Assembly (NCBI RefSeq): GCF_035083965.1
Contig: NC_089732.1
Location: 12,229,424 to 12,293,423, forward strand
Direction of reading: 5' to 3'
DNA: 64,000 nt
Source of the DNA: Branchiostoma lanceolatum
Lineage: Eukaryota > Chordata > Leptocardii > Amphioxiformes > Branchiostomatidae
The notes under the pieces were generated by a model. It was not told the DNA's origin. It ran no database searches and saw nothing but the letters and a program-made list of their open reading frames with translations. Below, in pieces: positions 38,781-51,784 of this stretch (positions are counted from its first letter, which is position 1; every line of letters starts with the position of its first letter). Position numbers and translations under genes: made by a program.

Positions 38781-41010
38781 ATGGCCGCCCCGTGAACTCC
38801 CAAATCGATAGACGAATATTAAAGGCGTCTGCTTCAATCCCTTCCCGAAATCTTGGCCCCCAAACGGAGCGCCGACCCCCGCTCCTATATAACCGCCATG
38901 TTTACATGCGCTTTCTTTTACAGGGTGCAAACATTTCAATAGACGCGTGGTCCCGACGCGAGAAAAAAGCCCCGGGCCCCCGTGCAGCACAATGCGGGCA
39001 CAGACTACAAACACTACACCGCTGCCAACTCCCCGCGCTTCTAGTTCTAGTCCCAAAATTTCCCCGAACGCTTGTCGGCATACCGTCTTCTAAACACAAA
39101 ATGTCTTCAGCCATGTAGTATTACGTGAGTCGCCGCACACGACGGATCCAATTTTGAGTACGCGGCTTGGTAAATCATCTTTTTTTCAGCAGTGCGTGTT
39201 TCTAAATTGCTGGGCGAGACTCTGGCGATCTTGCGTGCGAATGGTATGCAAGAGCGTCTCTTGCGTCTCGCCTGAGTGAACACTACCGCGCGCTTCTGTT
39301 TTGGAGGGACGCGACATTTTGTTTAATTGTTTGTTGCCAATGACGAAGAAAAAAAGCGCTTTGTGCGCCATTTTTCTAACCGCTTCACACACGTAGAAGC
39401 TGCTAGATGAATCGTTGTACACGTAGCGCGCGGCCACGTTTTTTTACAGTCGCGGTCCAAAGTGCACACGCCTTGTTCCTTTTCCCGCCTCCGACAAGAG
39501 GCCCCACCAAGGGGTGTCGCGTAGTTTTCCGCCCCAAATATAGTTGTGGAAACGACGTAGAAAGGCTAACGGAGTCAGCAACGGTCGGTCTAAGCCTCGA
39601 ATGAGCTTGCCATTGCTTAGAGTACTTATAAAAAGACTGTTTTGTGTGTTTTAACCGTCCGCGTCTTCAGTTACAGGTCCTACGGGAGTATCAAAGCGCG
39701 AACGCCGCAATTCATCCGCCTTCGCGCCGTGAAAAACCTGCCTTTGCCGAGTGGGACCCCGCACGCTTAGGTCACCGCCTGCAGGCCGGGTGTATACTTA
39801 ACGTCACACACAACCCGTTCAACTCAACATCGCACGAGTGAAAAGATCACACCAAATTTCTTCAAAGACAACAACGCGAAGTATCACAATTTCACGGGTG
39901 TGGGGGGTTAGGGGAGGGGTTGGTGTAGAAGGGCGGGGGTCCATGACCCTCGTGCCGCTTGGATGGGGTCTCAGAGAATGTCCGAATGTTGGCGCCACGT
40001 ACGCTCCCGTCAACAATCCCACACAAACACAAATATTGTAAGACGACTCCGGTTTGCGATATTGCGGCAATACATACGGGTGTGTAGCATAGGACAAGTG
40101 CGCAGTGGGTATGGGACGGGCGAAAATTGAAACCGACGGGTCAGAATATTTGCTTTCGCGCTCTCTTTCTTTCAACGGGATCGCAAGCCGCCAGTAAAAT
40201 GTGGAAACTGGACGGTGGAAATTATTCTGATAAGGTAAAAGGGGGATCTTTCACGATCACACATCCTCACAGCGCTAGCTTTAATATACACGTAGAACCG
40301 GATATGCGTGTTTTGACCGAAAACAGACAGCAAGCGCATGTCAAACCCGCCGTATATTGAAGAAAGCTGGCCATGGCTACGGCGAATCGGTAGCCAGTAG
40401 GCTAGAACTCTGCCTATCTAAACTCAGCCAGCCGGTTGCGTAACTACGCGTGTTTGCAGCCAAAGCGCGCTAGTCAGAGTCAACCATCTGAACAAATTTT
40501 CAACCAGATGTCGTGAAAAGATTTCGCTTTGGCCACTGTGTTCTCCCTACCTCAAGTTAGGGTGCGTAGGAAGGAAAAGGATGTAAATATTACATACGTC
40601 CTCCACGGAAATAAGCTTACTTCATTTGTTCGATAGCTTTGGCCCATGCGAAAGCCCATGGCAAAATCATCACGGTGAAATCATGGCGTCGCAGAAACTT
40701 GAAGTTGACATAGAGCCAAACTGCCTGCCACATATGAATCTCCCGCAAACAAACTGCGCGCACTCGAAGATGGCGCGGAAAAATCTGTTACCATTTTTAC
40801 ACGCAGACTTCGCTACATAACCTGGCTTATCAGGCTTGGTTCCGGCCGTTGATTCAGGCACGCCCGATGTCTAAACAAACCAACGGTGCCTGCTGCATAA
40901 CAGGAACCGCGTGCGCTGGAAGCGAGATTAGAACGGGGTGACTGCTGTTGTGTATCGATGACCATTTTCCACGTCGTTATCGATCTCCAAGCAGATGTGC
41001 GCGTCTCGTG
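38781..41010. other. Long CpG-rich stretch without a recognised gene
   Basis: CpG remains frequent, unlike most of the window, and a TATAAAAA lies near 39628. The ORFs on both strands are mutually overlapping shadows of GC-rich DNA. A lone TCTCCAAGCAGA terminus is at 40983. It could be an upstream part of the reader promoter or hold a noncoding transcript; I cannot tell. Confidence 0.35.
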
Positions 41011-41242
41011 TAGCCTCTTTTAGAGGCCTTCAAGTGGGAGCGCCGGCGTTTAATTTTTCAAGGGAGCGCTTATTCGTGATTTGCAAGTTATCGGGTCCAG
41101 AGAGTTGAGCTGGGGAAATCGCATTGCCTCCCGTGGACAAGCTAAAGTCCCTGGGCACGATAAGTAGAGAATCGCGAATCAGCGCCCCCCCCCCCCAAAA
41201 ATTAAACGCCAGCCCCACCCAGAAGGTCTGCAAAGGGGGCTA
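41011..41242. mobile_element. Foldback element with TAGCCYCCTTYGCAG ends, copy 1
   Basis: Long inverted arms (TAGCCTCTTTTAGAGGCCTTC, written here in two parts as TAGCCTCTTTTAG and AGGCCTTC, against GAAGGTCTGCAAAGGGGGCTA in two parts GAAGGTCTGC and AAAGGGGGCTA). The arms share GGCGTTTAATTTTT and AATCGCGAATC-type blocks. It contains a C-run (41186-41197). Copy 2 is at 52213-52348. Confidence 0.75.
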
Positions 41243-41621
41243 CATCTCCTCAACGAGGTCTATATAACCTTCTTTGTCTCCTGCTTGTTTTGGTGCGTCT
41301 TTTTTGGTCGTTCTTGCGAAGCGCACATCTCATCTTTAGAAATACGCGCAGCGCTACGTACCGTAAAGCCGTACAAATCGTCAAAAGAGATACGCGAAGC
41401 AGAACGAGCTATACGTCTGGCCTCACATGACGTCATCTGCCGCTCAGGACAGTCGTGGTCACATCCAATCCGCTTATCGGAAAAAGACAAATCAGGAGAC
41501 GAGAAATCGGGGGCAGGGTCGATCATACAGTACTCTTAAGTTGCTGAGAAATGAGTGAAATACGTTTAATGATTTGCTACATGTATTCTAACGATTCACA
41601 CTAATCTCCAAGCAGTAATGT

Positions 41622-42048
41622 AGCTGAAACCATCATCGGGCGCAGACGCAAATATGGTTTGCAGAATCCTGGAAGAAGTAAACGGAAGGAAGCGACCTTT
41701 TCCACGTCGCTGTGTCCATAATTGGCTGGGATTGATGAAAAAAGGCCCGTGACGTCATAAGCGGAAATGACGTAGTTTTTAATGGGGGGGTCCAGCTATA
41801 TTACTAGATTGAAATGAAAACTGAAACCATGTGGCGCAGACGCAAATATGGTTTGCAGAATCCTGGATAAAGTAAACGGAAGGAAGCGACCTTTTTCCAC
41901 GTCGGCTGTGTCACATAATTAGCTAGGAGTGATGAAAAAAATACCCTTGACGTCATAAGCGGAAGTGACGTAGTTTTGTGGGGGGTCCGGGTATATTACT
42001 ATGTTAGATTAAACTGAAAGCTGAAACCATGGTGGCGCAGACGCAATT
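41622..42048 (+). repeat. Tandem duplication of a 200-bp unit carrying CRE and ETS-like motifs
   Basis: Units at 41622-41820 and 41821-42020, with the start of a third to 42048. Each full unit has TGACGTCATAAGCGGAA followed by RTGACGTAG: a CREB/ATF core, an ETS-like GCGGAA and a second half-CRE within about 30 bp. The unit starts read GCTGAAACCAT...GGCGCAGACGCAA. They lie 3.7 kb upstream of the reader gene. Confidence 0.85.
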
Positions 42049-42364
42049 ATGCATAGGAGATTCCTGAGACTGCAGCTACCAATTCAAACCACGCGTGGGG
42101 TAGGCCTTTATTGAGACTGCCAAATGCATATTGAATATTGATATGCGCAATTCTGATAGCATCGACTATCATTCAAATGATAAAACGGATCGAAAATGAA
42201 AATGATGTAGACGGGTGCGTATGGTAACGTTACGTTAATGATGCGAAATGATGTAAAAGCTAGCGAGTGCGGGAGGGCGATCATAAAGTATGATATTGTG
42301 AGTGACAGTAAGCAACCAAGAAAAATACGCGGTGTACAATCCATCCAAAATGTTTTCTTCATAA

Positions 42365-42484
42365 GACGCCCTCTCCCCTCCTCTCTCAGTCCCCCTCTCT
42401 TTCCCCTCTCCATCTCTCCCTCTTCCACTCCTCTATCTCGCTCTCTCATTCGCTCTCTCTCGATCTCCTTCTCTCTCTCTCTCC
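42365..42484. repeat. CT-rich low-complexity tract
   Basis: Pyrimidine-rich DNA on the plus strand ending in a (CT)n run. ORFs across it (for example the 164-codon minus frame) are artefacts of composition. Confidence 0.85.
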
Positions 42485-42928
42485 TGGGTGTTATACAAGT
42501 GATCTGTTCACCCACGCAACGTCCGACCATGTAGCAAGCGGTCTCACAAATTCGCCAGAGGTCTACCCGTATTCCATATGCATACGAAATGAACATGCTC
42601 ACTCAGTGAAAGATTCAAAACCAATATCCAGAAACTGTTTCGGTATGGATTTGACATAGTAGCGATGGTGAAAGCGTGAAATGGCGGCATCGGTGAGTCT
42701 CTTTTGATGTGCGATCGATGTTCGTTCGCTCACTCAGTGAAGATCAGTGAACTTCCGAGTGAAAAGATGCGTTCGCGTAAACAACCAAGCTATACGCGTA
42801 TCAACCCACACATATCTCGCACATTAGGGTAACGTTCGATATCTCAAAAGTAACGTAACTTTTTTCGAATACCGCTCAAAGAGATAAATAAAATCCTTAT
42901 ATTGATGGTAACAGCGAATAACATTTAT

Positions 42929-43108
42929 ACGCCGGGTAACATAAATCCGCCACTCTAAAGAATAAGGGGTTTGAGAGATCTCTATTGCAGCACCCCCAGG
43001 TATGCACATTTTATAATATAGTAGCATATTATACTTGGGGACGTTGGGTTAATTGGAGATCTGTTTGGATAGATTTTTTCAGGGTGGCGGAATTATGTAC
43101 CCTGGTGG
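42929..43108. mobile_element. MITE with CCRCCRGGTTACATAA ends, copy 2
   Basis: Same termini and interior as 28582-28766. Flanking TAACATTTAT and AGCTGTTA may be part of the element, since the third copy has them too. Confidence 0.75.
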
Positions 43109-44515
43109 AATTATGTTAGTAGCTGTTACGCATATCGACGCCGACCACACTGCATTGCACCGGCGAACATTACTACAGAATGAGCACACATAACATTCAA
43201 CTAGCTGTTGTGAAAAGATTTGGTACAGCAACTGGAGGTATTAGCATACTTGTGATATTGAATCCACGGACGGCCGTATGCGTGGCACGCAACTAAGTGT
43301 CTGGTCCTAAGCCCGATGTTTTTGTGACGCACCCTTGCTTTTGCTCCACGAAAATTCTCCCACTTTAGAAAACGACCCAAAGCAAGCCGTCTGATATTGT
43401 CATATTCGCCGGTGCACGTGACGCAAAATCTGCGCCTCTCCCTTAATTTCTTGATATTTGACCAAAGAAGCGGGTATGTTTGCTAATCTTTCAAAATATT
43501 AGTTTGATACCGCATTAATTATCAATATCAGAATAATGTCACATTGATATTGAATTCATACTGCCATCGCCTTGATCCATCAAATTCGCTATAACGCAGA
43601 GAGTTTTCCGTCACTTGAGGCATTTTGCGCATTACTTTTGGATATATCTCTACCAGACTAAACTACGCTGGCCATGGGGAGAATATTTGCCAGGGAAGTT
43701 TAACCACCATAGGGGTTCATTTGCAGGGGCAGTTAGGGGGGGGGGGGGGGTGTTAACCTTCTCGCGGAATGGCTATGACTATACCTTGTTTTATAGAAGA
43801 TTGCATTACATTACAACGTATACTATACCGCCATATAGCGTCGGTTCAAACCACAGTGCGATGCAGTCGTTTTTGTCGTGGCAGCAGCAAATGTTTATAA
43901 CAGAACTTTGAAACAGTAGCTATATATTTGACTTATCTTTAAATACAATAACTCTTTCCATAACACATCCATTGCATTGTAAAATATCGCATACATATTC
44001 ACAATATGCCACGGCCGCACTCAAAACGCTTGCATCTGACAATGCGATTTAGTTGCGAAATGTTTGCGTGTGTCTATAATATGGCGGTCCTACTATGTAA
44101 TTTTGATATAGATTTCCATTTTGCAGCTTGTGACATGACATGATACGTGGAATAATTATAAAGAATGAACAAGGCTACGGATTCTATATAACTACTGATG
44201 TATCATATTTCTAATAAATCACTCATATATGTATCGAAATTCACATTCTAAACATGAACTACACCCAAAACGATAGCAATAATCCTATAAATCTGTATCT
44301 TTCTGGTCGGAATGTTAGGCGTGCGGCGTTTCATTTCTGAAAATGATTTGGCGAAGTGTCCGACGCGATAACTGGTAACAGGAACACCGCCACAATAAAG
44401 GCTTTCTGCTCGGGGTGATCGCAATCATGTCCCGCGTGTAAATCTCACTCCTGGCCGCAGCAATGGAGTATCTTGTTTGTAGGCACCCTCCTCTAGCAGT
44501 GCTGAATCCCGCTCG
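43109..44515. other. Gene-poor stretch
   Basis: A G-run of about 14 at 43737-43750 and AT-rich DNA. No gene or tRNA recognised. Confidence 0.4.
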
Positions 44516-44826
44516 GCAAACCCTCCCGGGATGAGCCCTGCTCTTTTGAACCGAGGTTTTGGGTATTGGTGACGTCACCAGCAAACAGCCTTCAGCCAAT
44601 CAGAGGATTGCTCGTCTTGTGGCAATCCGCAAAGGTCGCTGGGAAGCTATCAGCTAATCAGGTTACTAGTACGTCTCACCATCGTTACTTTGGGTTCAGA
44701 ACAAAATAATGGCTGTTTGTGCCAAATAAGGCTAAATAATTAATGAAATCTTTTATGGGCAACTGTCAGTAGCCTCACCAATAGTTAGAACCTTGGGTCA
44801 GAAGAGCAGGGTCAGTGCTGGGAGGA
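44516..44826. mobile_element. Diverged relative of the 32091 hAT-type MITE
   Basis: Shares ACCCTCC...GAGCCCTGCTCTT-type ends and interior blocks (CAGCCAATCAGAGG-like, ACGTCTCAC...ATCGTTACTTTRGGTTCAGAACAAA, GTGCCAAATAAGG). No target duplication could be read. A partial repeat of its CAAATAATGC/GCTCATTAATTATTCATGAG part follows up to about 44945. Confidence 0.65.
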
Positions 44827-45123
44827 TTTATTCAAAACAAAATAACGGCTGTTTTGGCCAAATAATGCTAGCTCATTAATTATTCATGAGCACCTTACGG
44901 CTGTTTATGCGAAATAAGGATTGCTCATTAATTATTTATACACATTAGCTCTTTCAGATAAAGTATTGATATTCAAAATTTTACTTTCCAAGTCTATCAA
45001 GGCGGCGCGAAACTGGCTGGTCCCATATGTTTGAATATGTTCGTTATTATCGGGGGTCACACGCAGGGTTCTATTATGTGGGCTGAAGTCCAAGTACAAG
45101 CCAGAGCAACGGGGAGGGGGAAT

Positions 45124-45421
45124 CTAGAGTTAAAGTATTTGTGCTACATATACTTCAGGTTTACTATGTTAGTTTAGCGATTACGGGGTATTTTTATAAA
45201 TATGAATTGGTATAGAATTTTTCTTTTTATATGAGTTGAATGTGTGATAGTTGTGTGCCGATTTGTTAAAAAATAGAGAGAACGCTAGTGACCCCAACAA
45301 ACACCCCTCCCAATGAAATGGTATGGCTACCCTGCGACGTCACAAAATCAAGATGGCGGCCACCACACATGCCAACGGATCCAAGAAAGGTTTTGCCACG
45401 CAAATCTGTAAGAATATACAC
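45124..45421 (-). mobile_element. Interspersed 285-bp element, copy 4
   Basis: Inverted copy with the family termini (CTAGAGTTAA at the left, TCTGTAA at the right), including the CAAGATGGCGGCC YY1-like motif next to GCGACGTCAC. ATTC on both outer sides may be a short target duplication. Confidence 0.8.
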
Positions 45422-47019
45422 CAAATATCCCATAACTACGTACGTGAGGCCATGTTGATTTGATTTTATGGATGGCATCCACGCTTGCATCAATCTTTCA
45501 TCCGTTTCCCTAAAGTTTTAGACCGTACTGTAAAGATATCGTACACAGTAGCTGCAAAATGAGAAAACCTATGCCGTAGATTGCAACAAAAGGATATTTA
45601 TTTCGAGGATATTGATATTTATATCGAAGAATGCCAAAGTTAATTCCAAAGTCAAAGAAGAAGATTTGAAAGAACAAAATGAAGAATCTATTATTCGATA
45701 TACCATACTCTGTGTGTTTAGTCATTTGTTCAACCTTCCTGACCATGTAAATTTCATAATGAAAGCACTTTTTCAAACCAAATTTGCATTTATTCGTACG
45801 CTCGCATCTTAATATTAGTTGTCCGTTCAAGCATAAGTGATTTCAGTGTCGATGTCACATAAAACGGATCTCTCGGTCCCAGACTCCGATAGCACAGGTG
45901 AAAGAAATTCTACGTCGTTCAGATTGCTCAAAATATGCGGTCGACGGCCAGTACACCGTGGTGTCAAGTTCTTCACAAAAATCAGCCCGTCTAATCAGCA
46001 AAACGCAGTGGTAAGACCGGGCCGGGTTAAAATCGGCAACAATGCTATCAAGCGGTACGCTGAGAGACGGAAAAAAGGCAGTTTCTTCTTGTGCGTGTAT
46101 ACGTAATTCTGTGGTGTACTTTTATGACTACTTATACATTTAGGCCTGACCGCATATCTTTAGATCTTATGTTTCGGAGAGTACCTTTAGATTCTACAGC
46201 CTATAGCAAGTAAGTTTAGCATAAGGTGTATAGTTTGTCAGGATGTACTACAAGTCATACGCATGCGCAGAAGCCAGACTCCGCCGGCGCGTGTATGATT
46301 AATTACGCTCAGAAGCGCTCGATTGAACTTTTGGGATCGAGCCAAATCCAGGCCAGGGCTATTTCAGCTCATATGAACGTCAGCTGACATTCTAATGCTT
46401 TTTGTTTTACCATAACCTGTGTCCGGTCGTTTAAGGTCTCATTCCTGTATTACTCCGAGTCACGGGTACATACTAAAAGAATCCGTACCCCAAAAAATGA
46501 ACGGCTGCATGAACGTGTGTGTATATCGATGGAAAATTTCCTTTTAGCCAGCCCGACTGATCTCAAGCGTCAAACTGATGAAAGCTTGTTTGTAACTGAA
46601 GAAATTAGCAGGTAAAGTTCGGCAGCCGCGCGAGAGGTCGGACGTGCACATCCCGACATTGTAGGTGATGCGGTCGTGCGCTCTTCAGCTGGAAAGTGCC
46701 TTTAATTTTGGGTGTGTAGCTAAGTGCAGTTTGTAATTGCTATAAAAAGTGATGTAGTGTAGTGAAAATGTTAGCAATTTTTACATGATCTAGGGTAAAT
46801 GTTCTCAATATAAAATTATCAACATTGGCACATTTTCTATAGCTTCATTACGAACGCGCCCATGTAAAACACGTATTATAACATGTAAGCCTATGGGGCG
46901 AAAAAACTCATGAATGAGACCTTAAGGGAAAATGTGCCATGGAATAAATGGCATGTAGCATGTACTGATAGGCACTAAAAGCGTCATCCGACTTACATGC
47001 GTCGAACATTCTTTGGTCA
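45422..47019. other. Gene-poor stretch
   Basis: A degenerate relative of the Harbinger-like terminus (ATTTTATGGATGGCATC at about 45460). An 89-codon plus frame at 45837-46106 has no ATG start context and no recognisable domain; I do not call it a gene. Confidence 0.35.
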
Positions 47020-47236
47020 CGTTTACCCTTTTGCGTATATTCAAGACCGTATTGATATTTTTTTTGTTTGCGGCCAAAGGAATCGTTATTTTAGTTCGAT
47101 AAGCATATACCAGGCTACACAATGGTGGTTCAAAGTAGAAAACAGCTTCTTCCCCGCAAAGTTTACCTAAACAAATAAAATGTTACAACGCAACCACTAT
47201 GGATTTGGATATACGCACAAGAATGATATGGCCCTT
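47020..47236. mobile_element. Diverged copy of the CCCTGTCACACTTGTGCG foldback
   Basis: Shares GGTTCAAAGTAGAAAACARC, TTCCCCGCAAARTTTAC and GGATATACGCACAAG with 50878-51107; its left terminus is degraded. Confidence 0.65.
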
Positions 47237-48894
47237 AGATAGAATATTCCTTGTTTCCTCTACAAAATGATATATGTATCTTATCGATGGCTACATTAAC
47301 AGTACAGATGATTTTTACTGCTACCGACAGAAATGGGAGTTGGGTACCTGACGCTATCTTGTTATTCTAAACGATCAATTTAACGAGCTATTTCTGGTAG
47401 GTGTGGCGGTCCGACAGGTACATTGACGTGGACAGACTCAACGGTTGCTAGGAGCGGTCGCTTAGCAACCACTACCTGACCGATTCCATCGTCTGCATGG
47501 CGAAACCCCCGTAGAATCTTCCAGCTTTTTCTTGGAAGCGTCGATCTAATAAAATCTTGCCGGAGCCGACGTTAAAATCCTACCTCACAGCTCGCACCGT
47601 GCCAACTGATTTGTACGTCGTTTTCTCGACATAAACGTTATTATTCTTTTAGGTACATTCCTCGTGGGAGGAACGGGGAGAGAATATTGTATTACGCACG
47701 TAACTATGGAATCATCACACGTAAAACGCGTCAGATGCGTTTTTCTACCATTATCTGCGTTTTGGCTCCCACCGCGGCATATCTCCATTAGACCGCCAAG
47801 TCATGCGAAAGACGGGGGAGGGAGGGGGTGAAATAGAAGATAATGGAAAAGAATTAAGTCGCTTGCAAATCTAGGGTATCGTACAGTGGGTGGGACCCAC
47901 GAACCGGTGATCACATCTTTTGTATGGGACGATCAAACTACCAGCACATCTCTATTCATGTCGTGTTTCAAAGGAAACCCAAGCAATATTAGGGCCCGAA
48001 AATCGAACTTTGAAAGTAAATTTATTTAGTCATTTCTATACATGATTAGTTCAAACAACACTATCACAATGTATAGCAACGTCTATGATGCAAAAATACG
48101 ACGTTGTTGTGATGTGAGAACTCACCGAAAATCGTGGCCGGAGTTTTTGTAGGCTCACCAAACTAAGGGGATCATCGTATGGCACGATTTTGCGCGTTTT
48201 TTAAAATGCTCTAAGTATGAAGTTATTACGCAAATGTGCTAAACAATCTTGGTAAATGTCACTACCATAAAGATTTCAGAATTTTTCTTATTTCCATTCT
48301 TTGGGCCCTAATATTGCTTTGGTTGCCTTTAAGGAATCACCCCTTTCCCCGACTGACTTGACTTTGATACGTGTATACCCTGGGAGATACCGTTGGGCCC
48401 TCCCTGTACAGTCTGTGGTCGTGCCTAGCACATCGTTAAAACTCACAAGACGTCTATAAGCGCTTCTTATCGCATCAGCCGAGCCGTAATTGTGCGCATG
48501 GGAACGGGAAAAGTAGTGCGTAATACGGGGCGATCACTGTGAATATATTATGTGTAAAAGACTGCGCATGCTGTATGGAAATTCAGCTTTTCTCGCGCAC
48601 ATGGCATAGAGATTATATTAGCCTAGACTGGAGGCTAAAAGTAGCACTAGTCTAGACATAGGCGTGGCGGTAGGTAGGCACACGATGTAGGAAGAATAAA
48701 AGATCATAGAATCGTGTCTGCGCTTAAAGGTGTACACATTCTCTCAATTTAAAATGACGGCTTGCTAAGGTCAAATACTAGTATACTAGTACCCAGCCAT
48801 GAGTTTATCTAGATTTTGAAGTGATGGCGAAACTTGAATCGCACCTTTTCTGATACACAAACGAGAGGGCTGGTGTATCCAGACTAGAAAATAT
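47237..48894. other. Gene-poor stretch
   Basis: No gene recognised. About 48 bp near 47985-48005 and 48300-48325 share the motif AGGGCCC...AATATTGC in opposite orientation (GCAATATTAGGGCCC and GGGCCCTAATATTGC), which marks the ends of a possible 330-bp foldback. Confidence 0.35.
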
Positions 48895-49290
48895 AATGGA
48901 AATCTATCTTTCCTTTCTTCAGTTATTCTCCTTGGAAAAATGTGCCAAAACGCCACTGCAGTTCCAGAGCAAGCTGCTAGGGAGCCCAACACCTGTGCCA
49001 CTTCATCCTTACATCACAAGCTATCTGCCACAAACAAATCAAGACCATAGCACATCCAGGTCAAAAGATAGAAAAAAAAACGGACGTTCTGCTGCAGTAG
49101 CAAGGTCACATACCAGGGGGCCCAAAATCGACCCTAACCTTCGTCTTTCCATCACCTACACACATACAAAGTATCATCATAATTCATTGAGAGGTTCTTG
49201 AGTTATGCTGACTACAAAAATCCGAAAACACAAACACACACACACAGACACACAAACACACAGACAAACTATATCTCCATTTTACATGGA
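48895..49290 (+). repeat. Interspersed repeat (GGGGGCCCAAAATCGACC family), copy 2
   Basis: Matches 57864-58118: CTTTCTTCAGTTATTCTCC, TTGGAAAA, ACATACCAGGGGGCCCAAAA, TATCATYATAATYCAT, and a CA-rich tail ending in ATATCTCCATTTTACATGG. Probably the 3' part of a longer element. Confidence 0.7.
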
Positions 49291-50877
49291 GATGATAAAC
49301 CGTTCTGTCGCTGATCACTAGCCTGGAAACCACACCATCGGGGGCTCCCCGATATCTCTCTGACGGCGCTGGGAGTGATCCCCGCCCGCCCAGACAGCTT
49401 AGTCCGCTCGGGGTGTGTTTACAGCCTTGGATTGGATCAGTCCACCTAGGGTGGCGGCGGAACTCTCTATGGCAGCTAAAGTAGAAAGGCCGACAGAAAC
49501 GGCTCAATAAAGCAGACTGGGCCCGGTAAAACACCCCTAAGCCGACCCCTAGAGACTGGGACCAGGCTACTACCGTACCTACCATTCACCGCTTTCACAT
49601 ACTCATGTTCAAAAGGGCGTCGCCCGCTACAGAAATCGTGACAAAATGACGATAATGATTTGAAATTTGGTTAGGCATTGATAGAGAGCTTTATAGGTCG
49701 TAGCATGCCTTGAAATGTGACTTGTGCGGCCCCTGTATTCCGGGCGGGGCTTGCAACTTTTGATATATCATACACAGACACGTGCACGTGTTTTTAACAG
49801 ACTGGTCCAACTGGTTGGTTGACACTTAATCTATAGTATAGGCGTGTTGCGACCCTGGCTATCATCACAGAAGCAACCATTGTTTTGCTGCCTTTCACAT
49901 ATAATTTGCCAAGTCATCTGGTTGACCTTGCCAAGCATGTCCTTGCCACGGCAATTTATTAAGATGTCTCTTATCTCTGTCCTTCATATTTCCAAACGTA
50001 TACTTAACATGACAATGGTATGAAGGCTTCAGCTGGCATGACTGTGTAAGATACGACCGGCAAAGATGGTCATATTTCTTCTCGGACGTCGTGTCAAGAT
50101 TTAGTAGGGACAGAACGGACACTACAGAGGTCAACAAGACATCCTTTCACAGCTTCTACATCCTCTGCTCTTTTCGCAAGACTGTCACCACTTTTCTGCG
50201 TTTCCTCGTGTCTCTAGACTTGAAGTGCGCTTTAATTTTCCGTGCCCCCCTCCCACTAATATATTAGAGGCCCCTCTCTCTTTCATATACATACATACAC
50301 GCGGCTTGTCGTACTCGCCTAAGTAGAGAAACAGGGCAGAAAAAATAAATGCTGACATCCGTTTTCCGGATCGACTTGCTTTATACAACTCTTTTTGATT
50401 TGTTTTATGTGCATGTCATGATATCACTGGTGATCTAACGAGAATACTGTCAATGCAGAAATGTTCGCGGGGATTTAATTTCGCGGTAGGGAGAAAATTC
50501 AGTGCGTGTTCGCTCTGGTTTTCAGTTCGCGTTTGAAACAAAAGTATTGGGCTAAAGTCATACAATGGAATGCCTTTTTGCTGTGGTTTTAAGTTCGCGG
50601 TAAAGAGTTCGCCACGAAAATCGCGAACGTTTCTACATTTACAGTACTAGTTTGACCCTTCAAAATGTGTATTCTAAGCTAACACTGACAGCAGTGGCCA
50701 TCACCAAACCATCTTCGATAAGGGCATTTGCAGCAACATTTCTGTTCTAGTGATAAGCACCGCTGTTTTAACATTACAGTCGGTTAGCATTGAATGAAAG
50801 AATGACTAATTTTGCTTCTTATTGATCGTTTGATACCTTCATAGCGTTTCGATGCCATCACGGATCTAACGCTAAAG
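49291..50877. other. Gene-poor stretch
   Basis: No gene recognised. A block at about 50455-50630 has repeated TTCGCGGT/TTCGCG motifs in both orientations (ATGTTCGCGGGG to ATCGCGAACGTTTC), suggesting another palindromic element. Confidence 0.35.
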
Positions 50878-51107
50878 CCCCTGTCACACTTGTGCGTATA
50901 TATAGGCCCGCATGAGTTGCGTATTAACATGTTTTTGGTTTAGGTTAAGTTTGCAGCCGAATAAGTCATTTCTTTGGTTTGATAACTAGACTGCTCTACG
51001 GTGGGTCAAAGTAGAAAACAACTTCCTCCCCGCAAAATTTACTTAAACCAACAAAATGTTACTGCGGACCTCATGCGCACTTGAATATACGCACAAGTGT
51101 GACAGGG
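50878..51107. mobile_element. Foldback/MITE with CCCTGTCACACTTGTGCG ends
   Basis: CCCTGTCACACTTGTGCGTA at the left and its complement ACGCACAAGTGTGACAGGG at the right, 230 bp in all. A diverged copy is at 47020-47236. Confidence 0.8.
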
Positions 51108-51784
51108 TCCTAAGCGGGTACTAGTATCTGACTAGGAGCGCCTTATTGCGCCTAATTGCGACAGTGTCGCACTAGCCTGGTGGAATCGCACTATATCGTC
51201 TCGACCCAACATCTGGCTCCGGACAGCGGAGCTTGCGTTACACAAGTGTCGCCGCCAATTAGCAACCGACGCCAGTTTGTTGCCTGAAATTGCAAATTTT
51301 TTTGGGAATTTTCAAAATGACGCAAAGTGGCGTAAAGCGGCGCACTCAATGCAGATCACTTCTTAATTATCTAACTTCTTATTGCGAAAACTACTACAGT
51401 CCAATGAAATACCCGCAAACTGCAAGTACACGAATATTGTCTCTCAGCAAGAACAGTGACGCTTGCACTGAAACCGATTGTTTACAGTTTAGGGTTCGTT
51501 TACACTTGTACGTGCCAATCCGTGCCCCGTGTGCTGTGCGGTGACTCGGCGGGTTTGGCGGGAGATCGCCCGGGAGAGTTCAAGGCCTTGACCCCACCCG
51601 TCATCAATCAGTGACGAGGAGACGGCCCCCTGTGGTGGGCCACGTCACTTATCCAGCTTTCGCTTTCCACATGTTGATAGCCTAGAACAGCAGACTCTGG
51701 TTTGGGTTGATGCTACAGCTGTCGCTGACTGGGTTGGACTTTGCAGCGAATGCGAGCGAATGATATATTGAGGTTTCCTTGTGA
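51108..51784. other. Gene-poor stretch
   Basis: No gene or clear repeat recognised. Confidence 0.4.

Noticed and set aside
42108-42602. 164-codon minus-strand frame with a Glu/Arg-rich middle
   Set aside because: The middle part is the translation of a CT-rich low-complexity tract.
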